From Marinomonas atlantica (GTDB lineage: Bacteria > Pseudomonadota > Gammaproteobacteria > Pseudomonadales > Marinomonadaceae): DNA of 64,000 nt. The position numbers and the translations under genes are program-made. The notes below the pieces were generated by a model that made no database searches, had not been told where the DNA came from, and worked only from the letters and a program-made list of their open reading frames with translations. Of this stretch, positions 30,405-39,838 are shown one piece after another; position 1 is the first letter of the stretch, and every line of letters starts with the position of its first letter. Location of the stretch: assembly GCF_001639725.1 (NCBI RefSeq), contig NZ_LTAW01000007.1:1-64000 (forward strand), in the 5' to 3' direction.

Positions 30405-32237
30405 ATGACTAAACAAACTTTTTCTTTTCCAGTGTATGCAAAAACCGCAACAGCACTGAGTATCTTAGCGGCTATTTCGCAGACGAGTTATGCTGCAGAC
30501 AATGGTGAGGCAAAACAGCTTCGTGTTGTGGTGACAGCGACAACCACCGAAATGACGGAAGCGGAATCTTTGACATCTGTTTCTGTTATTGACAAAGAAA
30601 CCATTGAAAAACAACAGCCTCAAGAAATTACTGAGCTGCTTGCTGGCCAACCTGGCATAGACATTGTTACGAATGGTGGGTACGGCAAAAGTACCAGCAT
30701 TTACACGCGTGGATCAAACAGTACGGGTACTAAGCTATTGATCGATGGTGTGCCGATACAGTCTCATTCTCTAGGTTCTTCGTCTTGGCAGTACTTACCA
30801 ATGGCGCAAGTTGAACGTGTTGAAATTGTTCGCGGACCTAAATCGTCTTTATACGGCTCAAGTGCCGCTGGTGGCGTTGTGCAAGTGTTTTTGCCTGAAG
30901 CGGGGCAAGAAAATAAGGCCAATGTATCACTAGGGGGCGGTTCTTTTAATACCAAACAAGCGGATGCAAGTGTTTCTGGCTCGTCAGGTAATGCTAGCTA
31001 TCTGTTATCTGTAGGTTCATTTGATACTGATGGTGCGCAAGTAAAAGAACAAGCGGGTGATATGGGTTACTCAAACGATAATGTTTTAGCGCGATTTGGC
31101 TATGACTTTGAGTCGGGTGCTTATGCTAAAGCATTTGTTATGCGCGCTGAAGGCGAGTCAGATTACACGACATCTAGAAACAGTTTGCGCAGTAATGACT
31201 ATGTTAACCAGGTAATTGCGCTAACCGGTGGCGTCGACATTTCAGAGAACTGGCAGTCCGAAGTTCAGGTTCGTGAATCGCGTGATAATTATGATGTAAT
31301 TGATGGCCAAGGTGTACCTACAGGAACTCATTACAACAGCCAATCTCAAGCTGTACGTTGGGATAATACACTTTGGTTGAACGATCATGAATTCGTCGTG
31401 GGTGCTGAGCATATTAAAGATGAATTTGACGGTTCATATTCGAAAGAACGTACCAGCAATGGTGTATTCGCACATTCATTTTCACAATTTGGTCAAGCCA
31501 GTTTGCAGCTTAATATTCGAGCCGATCACTATGGTGAATATGACACGCAAACGACGGGTGGTATTGCTGTAGGTTACCAGCTAGATGATATCTATACCGC
31601 TCGTGTGAGTGGCAGAACGTCGTTTACCGCGCCAACATTCAATTCTATGAATGCTGAAAACTGGGGCTATACGCTAGCCAATGAAATTCGACCTGAAACC
31701 TCTGAAACCTTTGAAGTAGGTATGCGTGCTGACTACCTTCATGGCTACTGGGATGCGGCAGTTTATCAAGCGGATTATGATGATCTAATCGCATGGGATT
31801 ACCCAACGGTGGGTAATATCGATAAAGCCCGTGTTCGTGGACTTGAGCTAGCGGCAGGTACAGATATTGAACAGTGGTCATTTGCCGTGGCGGCGACCGT
31901 ATTGGATACCGAGAATCAAAGCGAAGGCGCTAATAAAGGTAACCGCTTGGTTCGTCGTGCGCACAAAAGTGCTCGCATTGATGTTGATCGACAGTTTGAA
32001 AATGTTTCTTTAGGGTTCACTGTAGCAAGCTATGGTGAGCGTTATGACGATGCAGAAAATCAGTCGCTACTACCTGGATATGGCTTACTTAACTTGCGTG
32101 CAAGCTATGACTTTGCCCAGGACTGGAATGCTAAATTAACGGTTAAAAACGCCATGGATAAAGCATTTCAAACAGCCGAAGGTTACAATAATCCAGGTCG
32201 AGGTGTATTCCTGACCGTTAATTACGCGGCATTTTGA
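30405..32237 (+). CDS. btuB: TonB-dependent vitamin B12 receptor BtuB
   Basis: Outer-membrane receptor, 610 residues. Signal peptide to about SYA-ADN (residue 31), TonB box at RVVVTATTTEM, plug domain with LLIDGVPIQS and VERVEIVRGPKSSLYGSSAAGGVVQV, then a 22-strand barrel ending in the usual aromatic residue (VNYAAF). The riboswitch upstream and btuF/C/D downstream support cobalamin as the ligand. Its stop overlaps the btuF start (TGATG). Confidence 0.95.
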   Translation: MTKQTFSFPVYAKTATALSILAAISQTSYAADNGEAKQLRVVVTATTTEMTEAESLTSVSVIDKETIEKQQPQEITELLAGQPGIDIVTNGGYGKSTSIYTRGSNSTGTKLLIDGVPIQSHSLGSSSWQYLPMAQVERVEIVRGPKSSLYGSSAAGGVVQVFLPEAGQENKANVSLGGGSFNTKQADASVSGSSGNASYLLSVGSFDTDGAQVKEQAGDMGYSNDNVLARFGYDFESGAYAKAFVMRAEGESDYTTSRNSLRSNDYVNQVIALTGGVDISENWQSEVQVRESRDNYDVIDGQGVPTGTHYNSQSQAVRWDNTLWLNDHEFVVGAEHIKDEFDGSYSKERTSNGVFAHSFSQFGQASLQLNIRADHYGEYDTQTTGGIAVGYQLDDIYTARVSGRTSFTAPTFNSMNAENWGYTLANEIRPETSETFEVGMRADYLHGYWDAAVYQADYDDLIAWDYPTVGNIDKARVRGLELAAGTDIEQWSFAVAATVLDTENQSEGANKGNRLVRRAHKSARIDVDRQFENVSLGFTVASYGERYDDAENQSLLPGYGLLNLRASYDFAQDWNAKLTVKNAMDKAFQTAEGYNNPGRGVFLTVNYAAF

Positions 32238-33151
32238 TGACGACTGATAAGCAGACTTGTTTTTTGCAGTTATGCTTGGGTGTGCTAGCCATTGTAATGA
32301 GTCAATCTATGTGGGCACAAACTGACGTTGTCAGATGTGTTGAAGATGATAAGCTTCGCCAAGTATGCGTTGAGCAAGCCGCTCAACGCATTGCGGCATT
32401 ATCACCTGGTGCAACCGAATTGATTTATGCGGCTGGAGCAGGAGATCAAGTCGTTGCTGTCGTGTCATACAGTGATTATCCACCTGAGGCCAAGCAAGTC
32501 ACCTCAGTTGGCAGTCATACCAGATTGGATTTAGAGCGCTTAGTCAGTTTGAAACCTGATCTTGTTTTGGCTTGGCGAACCGGTAACCCAAGTGAACAGA
32601 TTGCAACCCTAGAGCGTATTGGCATGAGAGTGTATTACGTTGAGCCTCATAACTTTGATGATATTGCGGATAATATCGTAGATATGGCTGTGTTAGCTGG
32701 AACTGAAGAAACCGGAAAGAAAGTAGCACTGGAGTTTCTTAAAGGGATTGAGGGCTTGGCTCATACTTATAAAAATGCAGATCCTGTATCAACGTTTTAT
32801 CAGGTTTGGGATGAACCTTTGATGTCGATGAATCATGCTCATTATATCAGTAAAGTCGTTGAGCTTTGCGGTGGGGTTAACGTGTTTGCCGATTCCCCCC
32901 GCTTGATTCCTCGTTTGAATCAAGAGGCGATATTAATAAAGAATCCAGAAGCTATTATTGCAGGTGGAATGGGTGAACGAAATGCGCATTGGTTAGATAA
33001 ATGGAGGGCGTTTCCGGAGCTTAAAGCGACGCAACAAAATAATTTATTTTTTGTGCCGCCATCTTTGATACAGCGCCCTACGCCAAGGCTTTTAGAGGGT
33101 GCAAAAGTGATGTGTGAAAAGTTAGAAACTGCGCGCCAGCATAGAGGCTAA
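32237..33151 (+). CDS. btuF: Periplasmic cobalamin-binding protein BtuF
   Basis: A 304-residue substrate-binding protein of the helical-backbone type. Signal peptide (about residues 1-28, ending MWA-QTD), then IAALSPGATELIYAAGAG and the VSYSDYPPEA, VGSHTRLDLERLVSLKPDLVLAW landmarks (quoted in short parts) typical for BtuF. A unique Cys pair (RCVEDDKLRQVC) follows the signal peptide. The ATG at 32237 overlaps the btuB stop; an alternative TTG lies one codon upstream. Confidence 0.93.
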   Translation: MTTDKQTCFLQLCLGVLAIVMSQSMWAQTDVVRCVEDDKLRQVCVEQAAQRIAALSPGATELIYAAGAGDQVVAVVSYSDYPPEAKQVTSVGSHTRLDLERLVSLKPDLVLAWRTGNPSEQIATLERIGMRVYYVEPHNFDDIADNIVDMAVLAGTEETGKKVALEFLKGIEGLAHTYKNADPVSTFYQVWDEPLMSMNHAHYISKVVELCGGVNVFADSPRLIPRLNQEAILIKNPEAIIAGGMGERNAHWLDKWRAFPELKATQQNNLFFVPPSLIQRPTPRLLEGAKVMCEKLETARQHRG

Positions 33152-33159
33152 TTATTAAC

Positions 33160-34140
33160 ATGTCTCGTCGCTATCTCTTTTCGCCTTTAATTCTGCTTTT
33201 ATTGCTATCTGTATTCTGTATGGTAACAGCCATCACGCAAGGTAGTGTGCAACTGTCTCTAGGGCAAATTTTTGATGTACTTCAGGGGCAGGGGACGTCA
33301 TTGAACCAAATTCTAGTTTGGGAATTGCGTGTTCCTCGCATTTTGGCAGCCTTTGCGACGGGTGGTTTATTGGCTGTAGCAGGCGCGTTAATGCAAATCT
33401 TGTTACGCAATCCTCTGGCAGATCCCTATGTATTAGGGATCTCTGGGGGCGCTTCCGTTGCGGCACTACTGGCGATATTGGCAGGAGTAACAGGAATACT
33501 ATTGTCGTCTGCCGCTTTTTTGGGAGCGGCTTTATCTACGATACTAGTGTTTGGGTTAGCCCAAGGTAATGGTCGGCCTAGTCCAATGCGCTTGTTGTTA
33601 ACCGGCGTAGTAGTCGCATCAGGTTGGGGTGCATTTATTACACTAATGTTGGCTCTGGCGCCACCGCAAAAGATTCCAGGTATGTTGTTCTGGCTAATGG
33701 GGGATTTGTCATATGCTCATTCGCCTTGGTTGGCTTGGGCAACACTTTTACCCGTGTGTTTAGTCTTGATTCCATTGGGGCGGAGTTTAAATGTTTTAGC
33801 TCGAGGCCCTCTGCAAGCCGCTGCGTTGGGGCTGAACGTTAAACAACTGGAGCGTTTTGTGTTTGTTATTGCCAGCTTGTTGACTGCTGTTGCGGTCACG
33901 ACCGCGGGAAGTATTGGGTTTGTAGGGCTGGTGGTACCTCACATCCTTAGACTGATTTTAGGCAATGATCAACGTTTGATTTTGCCTGCTTGTGCTTTGG
34001 CTGGAGGATGTTTGGTAACATTGGCCGATACGGTTGCGCGAACGGTGATAGCACCTGAACAACTGCCTGTAGGTGTGATTACGGCATTGTTAGGGGTTCC
34101 AACCTTTCTGTTCTTGCTTCGCAGAGGACGTGTAGCATGA
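33160..34140 (+). CDS. btuC: Cobalamin ABC transporter permease BtuC
   Basis: A 326-residue FecCD-family permease with about ten membrane helices. Family signatures: LRVPRILAAFATGGLLAVAG, QILLRNPLADPYVLGISGGA (split here) and GSIGFVGLVVPHILRLILG. It forms the inner-membrane channel with BtuD. It overlaps btuD by 4 nt (ATGA). Confidence 0.95.
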   Translation: MSRRYLFSPLILLLLLSVFCMVTAITQGSVQLSLGQIFDVLQGQGTSLNQILVWELRVPRILAAFATGGLLAVAGALMQILLRNPLADPYVLGISGGASVAALLAILAGVTGILLSSAAFLGAALSTILVFGLAQGNGRPSPMRLLLTGVVVASGWGAFITLMLALAPPQKIPGMLFWLMGDLSYAHSPWLAWATLLPVCLVLIPLGRSLNVLARGPLQAAALGLNVKQLERFVFVIASLLTAVAVTTAGSIGFVGLVVPHILRLILGNDQRLILPACALAGGCLVTLADTVARTVIAPEQLPVGVITALLGVPTFLFLLRRGRVA

Positions 34141-34898
34141 CGTTGTCAGTAGCTGACTTAATCATTGATATCCCAAAGCGATCACCAGAACCATTAACGT
34201 TTACGATGCAGGCTGGTCAAGTGTGGGGAGTGTTAGGGCCTAACGGTGTGGGTAAAACTACATTACTTCATACATTGGCAGGGCTGAAAATGCCACGAAA
34301 AGGTGTACTTAGGCTGAATGATCAGGATTTTTCCTGCGTTCATCGCATGAGTTTAGCGCAGCAAGTCGGTATTATGTTTCAAGATCATCAGGATGGTTTT
34401 CCCGCGACAGTTATGGAGACGGCATTGTTAGGGCGTTTCCCCCATCTTTCGCCTTGGGAGATGGAGACAGAACAAGACATTAAAATTGCGCAACACTCTA
34501 TACATAGGCTGGAGTTGTCTTCGCTGGCAGACCGCTCTATAACACAGTTATCAGGCGGCGAACGACAGAGAGTAGCTTTGGCGTCTCTTTTAACTCAAAA
34601 TCCGAATATCTGGTTGGTCGATGAGCCAACTAACCATCTAGACCTGCATCATCAAGTCGCCGTCATGTCGTTATTGCAGGAAAAAGCCAGAGAGACTAAG
34701 TTGGTCGTTATGTCGTTGCATGATGTCAACGTAGCAGCCCACTGGTGTTCTCATGTGATATTGCAATACCCTGATCGACCCGCATTAGTTGGTACGGCTG
34801 AGAGCTTATTAACACTTGAGAATCTTGAACCGTTGTACCAGCAAAAACTTGTTCGGGGTGAGATCGAAGGACGTTGGGTATTCATGCCTTCCATTTGA
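34137..34898 (+). CDS. btuD: Cobalamin ABC transporter ATPase BtuD
   Basis: A 253-residue ABC ATPase: Walker A GPNGVGKTTLLH, signature LSGGERQRVALA, Walker B WLVDEPTNHLDLHHQ and switch His in VMSLHDVNVA. It energises BtuC. The order btuB-F-C-D under one riboswitch is a complete outer-to-inner membrane B12 uptake system. Confidence 0.95.
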   Translation: MTLSVADLIIDIPKRSPEPLTFTMQAGQVWGVLGPNGVGKTTLLHTLAGLKMPRKGVLRLNDQDFSCVHRMSLAQQVGIMFQDHQDGFPATVMETALLGRFPHLSPWEMETEQDIKIAQHSIHRLELSSLADRSITQLSGGERQRVALASLLTQNPNIWLVDEPTNHLDLHHQVAVMSLLQEKARETKLVVMSLHDVNVAAHWCSHVILQYPDRPALVGTAESLLTLENLEPLYQQKLVRGEIEGRWVFMPSI

Positions 34899-34914
34899 TC
34901 GATAGGGAGAGTTG

Positions 34915-35298
34915 ATGTCTTGGTTACAATGTTTAAAAACTAAGCTATTTAAGTTATCTAGACCTAAACCAAACATTATAGTGGTGGGGATTGATACGCC
35001 ATCTTATCGGCTTGCCAGCCACTTACAACAAGCGGATTTAGCAAATATTATTGCCTTTATTGATGATGAACCTTGGACCAATCGAACGGACATTTTAGGT
35101 GTGACAGTGCGTTATCCTAGTGATTTGTCGGCATTGATAGAAAAGTGGCAGGTAACCAGCGTCATCGAGTTTGATGGTAATGATCTTATTCCTGATAATG
35201 TACGCGAAGAGCTTAAGCGCTTATCTTTTGAGTATGTGCTGTTAGACTCAGCCATAACTCCTGATCATTGGGCTCACCAGATCAAAGTTTCTTTGTGA
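34915..35298 (+). CDS. Small Rossmann-type protein (FlaA1/CoA-binding-3-like)
   Basis: A 127-residue protein: an N-terminal basic stretch, then IIVVGIDTPSYRLASHLQ, NIIAFIDDEPWTNRTDILGVTV and VTSVIEFDG (each quoted in part). This resembles the nucleotide-binding module at the N-terminus of FlaA1/WbpM sugar dehydratases and of some sugar transferases (G-x-x-x-S-x-x-L, then F-I-D-D-D-P, then G-V-x-V), but stands alone without a catalytic domain. The glycine-rich loop is weak (VGIDTPSYR). AGGGAGA precedes the ATG at 34915; the TTG at 34912 is unlikely. It lies 16 bp after btuD, so it is probably co-transcribed. Function unknown. Confidence 0.7.
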   Translation: MSWLQCLKTKLFKLSRPKPNIIVVGIDTPSYRLASHLQQADLANIIAFIDDEPWTNRTDILGVTVRYPSDLSALIEKWQVTSVIEFDGNDLIPDNVREELKRLSFEYVLLDSAITPDHWAHQIKVSL

Positions 35299-35299
35299 A

Positions 35300-35600
35300 T
35301 TAAGAAAACAACTCTAGCTCTTTGTAACGCTGTTTTGCCAGTTCAATGGCATCGGAGACTTGTTCAACGGGCGTTGCAGTATAGAAATAAAATCCCTGCA
35401 TCAGACCGCACCCATTAGCGATTAAATAATTGGCTTACTCGACAGTTTCTTCACCCTAATCCCTCATCGGCATTTATTAGCGAGTATTAAAATAGATAAC
35501 GCTTAAGCATTAGCGCTAATGGTGGTGTCAATCTGCAGAGCTTGATCAGTCTTTTGTTGTAAAACCGTAAATCTATACATGATTATGATGAAGTAAGTCG
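35300..35600 (-). pseudogene. Decayed EAL-domain (c-di-GMP phosphodiesterase) fragment
   Basis: Reading the minus strand gives a broken EAL C-terminal half: FTVLQQKTDQALQID (compare the family's LxxLPxDxLKID), ALSILILANK, then a frameshifted A-D-E-G and E-T-V-E before an in-frame TAA where EAL proteins have Q (35435-35437), then ANYLIANGCGLMQGFYF (compare GCxxxQGYxF) and a tail ending at 35300. Another in-frame stop is at 35503-35505. The order and spacing match the EAL family over about 90 codons, with stops and at least one indel. No start is left. Likely a relic of a deleted gene. Confidence 0.62.
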
Positions 35601-35677
35601 CTATATCAAAATGCAATATAGTTCCTGCGAAAATGAAATAGTCAATCCATGCCAACTTAACAATACTTTACTCAGCT

Positions 35678-35744
35678 TAATACTAATTTTTTTAGTTACA
35701 TGTATTAGCCGCTAAGAAAATTAAAAATCACTATTCCTTATAAT
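35678..35744 (+). promoter_or_regulatory. Candidate regulated promoter of the lig operon
   Basis: An inverted repeat TAATAC (35678-35683) / GTATTA (35702-35707) with nested CTAA/TTAG lies about 30 bp before a TATAAT box (35739-35744). No good -35 exists at 17 bp spacing, which suits an activator-dependent promoter such as LysR-type regulators use. The site would be centred near -58. Confidence 0.35.
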
Positions 35745-35768
35745 AATTAGATACAAGAGAGCAGTAGC

Positions 35769-36776
35769 ATGATTATAGATTGCCATGGCCATTACACGAC
35801 TACGCCACCTGCTGTAGGTGAATACCGAGAACAGCAAAAAGCGGATGTTGCGCGAGACCCTTCTTTTGTCGGGGAAAAAGGTACAGTGCGCATTTCAGAT
35901 GATGAAATTCGAGAGAGCATAATTAATAACCAGCTACGATTACAGCAAGAGCGCGGTACGGACCTAACGATCTTTTCTCCTCGTGCAAGCTGGATGGGGC
36001 ACCACATTGGCAATGAGCATACCAGTCAGTATTGGACAGAACATCAAAATGACTTGATTCGACGTGTTTGTGATCTCTTTCCTGAAAATTTTGTACCAGT
36101 AGCACAACTGCCTCAATCTCCAGGTGTTGATCCTGCTAAGTCGGTTCCTGAAATTGTGCGTACAGTAGAAGAGATGGGCTTTATTGGCATAAATCTTAAC
36201 CCTGATCCAAGCGGAGGCCATTGGAATGGTTCACGGCTATCGGATCGCTCTTTCTATCCCATTTATGAAAAAATGTCTGAGCTCGACATTCCTGCAATGA
36301 TTCATGTGTCGGCTGCTTGTAATAGCTGTTTTGATACGACAGGTTCTCATTATTTAGGTGCGGATACGACAGGCTTTCAGCAATTAATGATGTCTGATGT
36401 ATTCAAAGACTTCCCTGATCTAAAGGTCATTATTCCTCATGGTGGCGGTGCTGTGCCTTATCATTGGGGGCGTTTCCGCGGTATGGCGTTGGATAAAGGC
36501 TTTGAACTAGAAGAACGTGTACTTAACAACATTTATTTTGACACCTGCGTTTATCATCAGCGCGGTATTGATTTACTGCTTGATATTATTCCTACGAAAA
36601 ACATTTTGTTTGCCTCTGAAATGATTGGTGCTGTTCGCGGTATTGATCCTGAAACAGGTCATTACTTTGATGATACTAAGCGTTATATAGACAACAACGC
36701 GGTACTGAGCGAAGCCCAAAAGCAAGATATTTTTGAACATAATACGCGTCGCGTTTTTAGCCGTTTAAAAGTTTAA
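35769..36776 (+). CDS. ligJ: 4-oxalomesaconate hydratase (LigJ type)
   Basis: A 335-residue amidohydrolase-superfamily protein that adds water to 4-oxalomesaconate to give 4-carboxy-4-hydroxy-2-oxoadipate. Visible metal/active-site elements: [10 protein letters not shown] at the start (D-x-H-x-H type), [11 protein letters not shown] (His), [16 protein letters not shown] (His) and LFASEMIGA. It is the LigJ type, unlike the PIG-L-fold hydratase GalB used in some pseudomonads. First gene of a six-gene plus-strand operon with ligK, galD/ligU, ligI, ligA and ligB. Confidence 0.9.
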   Translation: MIIDCHGHYTTTPPAVGEYREQQKADVARDPSFVGEKGTVRISDDEIRESIINNQLRLQQERGTDLTIFSPRASWMGHHIGNEHTSQYWTEHQNDLIRRVCDLFPENFVPVAQLPQSPGVDPAKSVPEIVRTVEEMGFIGINLNPDPSGGHWNGSRLSDRSFYPIYEKMSELDIPAMIHVSAACNSCFDTTGSHYLGADTTGFQQLMMSDVFKDFPDLKVIIPHGGGAVPYHWGRFRGMALDKGFELEERVLNNIYFDTCVYHQRGIDLLLDIIPTKNILFASEMIGAVRGIDPETGHYFDDTKRYIDNNAVLSEAQKQDIFEHNTRRVFSRLKV

Positions 36777-36792
36777 CGTTAAGGGGTCTCCT

Positions 36793-37470
36793 ATGAGAGA
36801 GAATATCGTAGTGCAGCATATTGAACGTGCAGACCAGTCTGTCATTGATGGTTTAGCAAAGTGTGGTGTGGCAACTATCCATGAAGCACAAGGTCGAGTT
36901 GGATTACTCGCTGATTATATGCGCCCGATTCAACAAGATGTTGCTGTTGCAGGTTCTGCCATTACCATTTCTGGGGCAGCAGGAGACAATTGGATGATGC
37001 ATGTTGCCATTGAACAATGTAAAGCGGGCGATATGTTGGTTTTTGCTCCAACATCACCCTCTAATCACGGTTTTTTTGGTGATCTGTTGGCCACTTCTGC
37101 GCAGTCCCGAGGTGTTGTTGGGTTAATCATTGACGGGGGGGTACGTGATACACGTGACCTTCGTAAAATGAAGTTTCCAGTATGGTCTAAAGCAGTGTTT
37201 GCTGAGGGCACAATTAAAGAAACTGTTGGATCTGTCAATGTTCCAATTGTTTGTGCAAACGAAATCATCAATGCTGGCGATATTATTGTTGCTGACGATG
37301 ATGGTGTGGTCGTTGTGCGTCGTGAAAAAGCGGCTGAAGTGCTTGAATTAGCACTTCAGCGTGAAGCAAAAGAAGAAGAAAAGCGCGTTCGTTTAGAAAA
37401 TGGTGAATTGGGTCTTGATATCTATGACATGCGTGGCCGCTTGAAAGAAAAAGGGTTGAAGTATGTCTAA
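36793..37470 (+). CDS. ligK: 4-carboxy-4-hydroxy-2-oxoadipate aldolase (LigK, RraA-like)
   Basis: A 225-residue RraA-fold class II aldolase. It cleaves 4-carboxy-4-hydroxy-2-oxoadipate to pyruvate and oxaloacetate and usually also decarboxylates oxaloacetate. Signature [20 protein letters not shown] holds the conserved Arg-Asp pair for substrate and divalent metal; [17 protein letters not shown] precedes it. AAGGGG is well placed before the ATG. It overlaps the next gene by 8 nt. Context fixes the assignment among RraA-like proteins. Confidence 0.93.
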   Translation: MRENIVVQHIERADQSVIDGLAKCGVATIHEAQGRVGLLADYMRPIQQDVAVAGSAITISGAAGDNWMMHVAIEQCKAGDMLVFAPTSPSNHGFFGDLLATSAQSRGVVGLIIDGGVRDTRDLRKMKFPVWSKAVFAEGTIKETVGSVNVPIVCANEIINAGDIIVADDDGVVVVRREKAAEVLELALQREAKEEEKRVRLENGELGLDIYDMRGRLKEKGLKYV

Positions 37471-38533
37471 GGGTATCGAATGCATGTGGATGCGTGGAGG
37501 GACGTCTAAAGGCGCATACTTTGTTGCTAATGCATTGCCTGCAGATGCGCAGTCCCGAGCCAACATTTTGTTGCGAATCATGGGGTCACCCGATGCACGT
37601 CAGATTGATGGCATGGGGGGCGCTGATCCACTTACTTCAAAAGTAGCAGTTGTGCAAAAATCTGAGCGTTCTGATGCCGATGTAGATTACTTATTCCTAC
37701 AAGTATTTGTCGATCAAGCTGTTGTTACGGAAGCTCAGAACTGCGGCAATATCTTGGCAGGGGTAGGGCCTTTTGCTATTGAACGTGGCTTAGTTGACAC
37801 TACTGAAGGTGAGGTAGACGTCCGTATTTATATGCAGAATACAGGACAGATCTCCGTTGCTAAAGTTCAGGTTAAAGATGGTCAAGTCGTTTACGAAGGT
37901 GACGCTTGTATAGATGGTGTGCCTGGTTTCTCAGCTCCTATTCCAATCACTTTTAAAGACACAGCTGGCTCTAGCTGTGGTGCACTGTTACCTACAGGAA
38001 ATACGGTCGACATAATAAATGGGGTTGAAGTGACTCTGATTGATAATGGTATGCCTTGCGTAGTGATGCGTGCTTCAGATATGGGAGTATCTGGGAGTGA
38101 ATCACGTGAAGCACTTGAAGCAAACGTCGAATTACGTGAACAGCTTGAAGCTATTCGACTGCAAGCAGGTCCTTTAATGAACCTTGGTGATGTGAAAGAA
38201 AAATCTGTTCCTAAAATGACTATGGTGTCAGAAGCTTCGAACGGTGGCGCAATTTCTACGAGAACGTTTATTCCACATCGTTGCCATGCCTCTATTGGTG
38301 TATTAGGTGCGGTCAGTGTGGCAACCGCGGCGGTTTTAGATGGAACACCTGCGAAAGCCATGGCTACGTATAAAGAGGGGCAAAAAATGACGTTAGATGT
38401 GGAGCATCCAACTGGTTGTATGTCAGTTGTGTTAGATCGAAATGACGATGGACTGCTGGAGTCAGCTGCGTTACTGAGAACCGCACGAAAGTTGTTTGAC
38501 GGCAAAGTATTTGTACACGAAAACGGTCTTTAA
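37463..38533 (+). CDS. galD: 4-oxalomesaconate tautomerase (GalD/LigU type, PrpF family)
   Basis: A 356-residue PrpF-family isomerase. Landmarks: [15 protein letters not shown] near the start, [36 protein letters not shown], and a later [11 protein letters not shown]. The family converts the keto and enol forms (GalD) or shifts the double bond (LigU) of oxalomesaconate after pyrone hydrolysis; sequence alone does not tell which. Translation is coupled to ligK by overlap. Confidence 0.9.
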   Translation: MSKGIECMWMRGGTSKGAYFVANALPADAQSRANILLRIMGSPDARQIDGMGGADPLTSKVAVVQKSERSDADVDYLFLQVFVDQAVVTEAQNCGNILAGVGPFAIERGLVDTTEGEVDVRIYMQNTGQISVAKVQVKDGQVVYEGDACIDGVPGFSAPIPITFKDTAGSSCGALLPTGNTVDIINGVEVTLIDNGMPCVVMRASDMGVSGSESREALEANVELREQLEAIRLQAGPLMNLGDVKEKSVPKMTMVSEASNGGAISTRTFIPHRCHASIGVLGAVSVATAAVLDGTPAKAMATYKEGQKMTLDVEHPTGCMSVVLDRNDDGLLESAALLRTARKLFDGKVFVHENGL

Positions 38534-38574
38534 CCCGTTCTTTCATTAAGAAGAATAACGATAGGTAGCTAACG

Positions 38575-39444
38575 ATGGACAAAGATTATCTTCCATTTCA
38601 CCCCAATCCAAGCAAGCCAAAATATCAAGCTCCGGCAGGTGCCGTTGATGCGCATTGTCATGTCTTTGGTCCTGCTGAAAAATTTCCATATCACCCAAAG
38701 CGTAAATACACGCCTTGCGATGCCTCGAAAGATCAGTTGTTTGCATTGCGTGATCACCTTGGCTTTTCCCGTAATGTTATTGTACAAGCGTCTTGCCACA
38801 GTACGGATAACGCAGCCTTAATTGATGCGTTGCAAACCGCAGGTGAATTAGCGCGCGGCGTGGCATTTATTGATGATTCATTTACATTGGATCAGCTCAA
38901 AGAAATGCATGAAGCTGGGGTTCGAGGCGTGCGTTTTAACTTTGTGAAACGCTTAGTTGATAGCACACCTCGTGAAGTATTTTTGTCCATTGCTGAAAAA
39001 ATTAAAGCCTTAGGTTGGCATATTGTTGTGTACTTTGAAGCCCCAGACTTGGAAGAATTGATGCCGTTTTTAATAGAGCTAGGGACAACCATCGTTGTGG
39101 ACCATATGGGTCGTCCAGATATAGCCAAAGGCGTTGATCATCCAGATTTCGAGCGTTTTGTAAGTTTCATGGCAAACAATGAAAATGTCTGGTGTAAGGT
39201 AAGTTGTCCTGAGCGTCTAACGCTTCAGGCGCCGGATTATTCTGATGTGGTTCCTTTTGCTAGAGCTTTAGTTGAAAAATTTCCAGAACGAGTGTTGTGG
39301 GGTACTGACTGGCCTCACCCAAACATGAAATCACATGTCCCAGATGACGGTCATTTAGTGGATGTTATTCCAATGATTGCGCCGACAACTGAGCTGCAGC
39401 AAAAACTGTTAGTGGATAACCCAATGCGTTTGTACTGGTCATAA
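38575..39444 (+). CDS. ligI: 2-pyrone-4,6-dicarboxylate lactonase LigI
   Basis: A 289-residue amidohydrolase that hydrolyses 2-pyrone-4,6-dicarboxylate to 4-oxalomesaconate. Seen: AVDAHCHVFGPAEKFPY (H-x-H on strand 1), VIVQASCHSTDN, VVDHMGRPD (His) and VLWGTDWPHPN with the catalytic Asp. The length agrees with LigI of Sphingobium (about 293). It lies mid-operon between galD and ligA. Confidence 0.95.
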   Translation: MDKDYLPFHPNPSKPKYQAPAGAVDAHCHVFGPAEKFPYHPKRKYTPCDASKDQLFALRDHLGFSRNVIVQASCHSTDNAALIDALQTAGELARGVAFIDDSFTLDQLKEMHEAGVRGVRFNFVKRLVDSTPREVFLSIAEKIKALGWHIVVYFEAPDLEELMPFLIELGTTIVVDHMGRPDIAKGVDHPDFERFVSFMANNENVWCKVSCPERLTLQAPDYSDVVPFARALVEKFPERVLWGTDWPHPNMKSHVPDDGHLVDVIPMIAPTTELQQKLLVDNPMRLYWS

Positions 39445-39478
39445 TTTAGTACGGGCAAAATAAGAATAAGAGGTCATT

Positions 39479-39838
39479 ATGGCGACTAAAGAGAAACGAG
39501 AAGTTCCCGGTACATATCTATTTGATAGCACAATGGCTAAAAAAGGCTATGGCTTGAATAAAATGTGTTACTCATTTAACAATCAAGAGTCACGTGATGA
39601 ATTTAATGCTGACCCCGATGCTTATTGTGACAAATTCAATTTAACTGATGCCCAAAAAGCAGCTATCAAAGAAAAAGACATTATTGCAATGCTTAGAGAG
39701 GGGGGCAGTATTTATTATTTGGCCAAATACGCGGGCTTATTAAAATTGAATATGCAAGACATTGGTGCTTTACAGACAGGTATGAGTGTAGATGAATTCA
39801 AAGACATGCTTGTTAAAAATGGTCGAGGAGACGTGTAA
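39479..39838 (+). CDS. ligA: Protocatechuate 4,5-dioxygenase alpha subunit LigA
   Basis: A 119-residue small subunit: helical, with YLFDSTMAKKGYGLNKMCYSF (in part), EFNADPDAYCDKFNLTDAQKAAI and REGGSIYYLAKYAGL, all typical of the LigA fold that caps the active site of LigB. It has no metal site itself. The stop overlaps the ligB start (TAATG), ensuring matched synthesis of the alpha2beta2 enzyme. Confidence 0.95.
   Translation: MATKEKREVPGTYLFDSTMAKKGYGLNKMCYSFNNQESRDEFNADPDAYCDKFNLTDAQKAAIKEKDIIAMLREGGSIYYLAKYAGLLKLNMQDIGALQTGMSVDEFKDMLVKNGRGDV

Noticed and set aside
37891..38505. 204-codon open frame on the minus strand inside the tautomerase gene.
   Set aside because: A shadow frame; the plus-strand PrpF-family protein is well supported and in a coherent operon.
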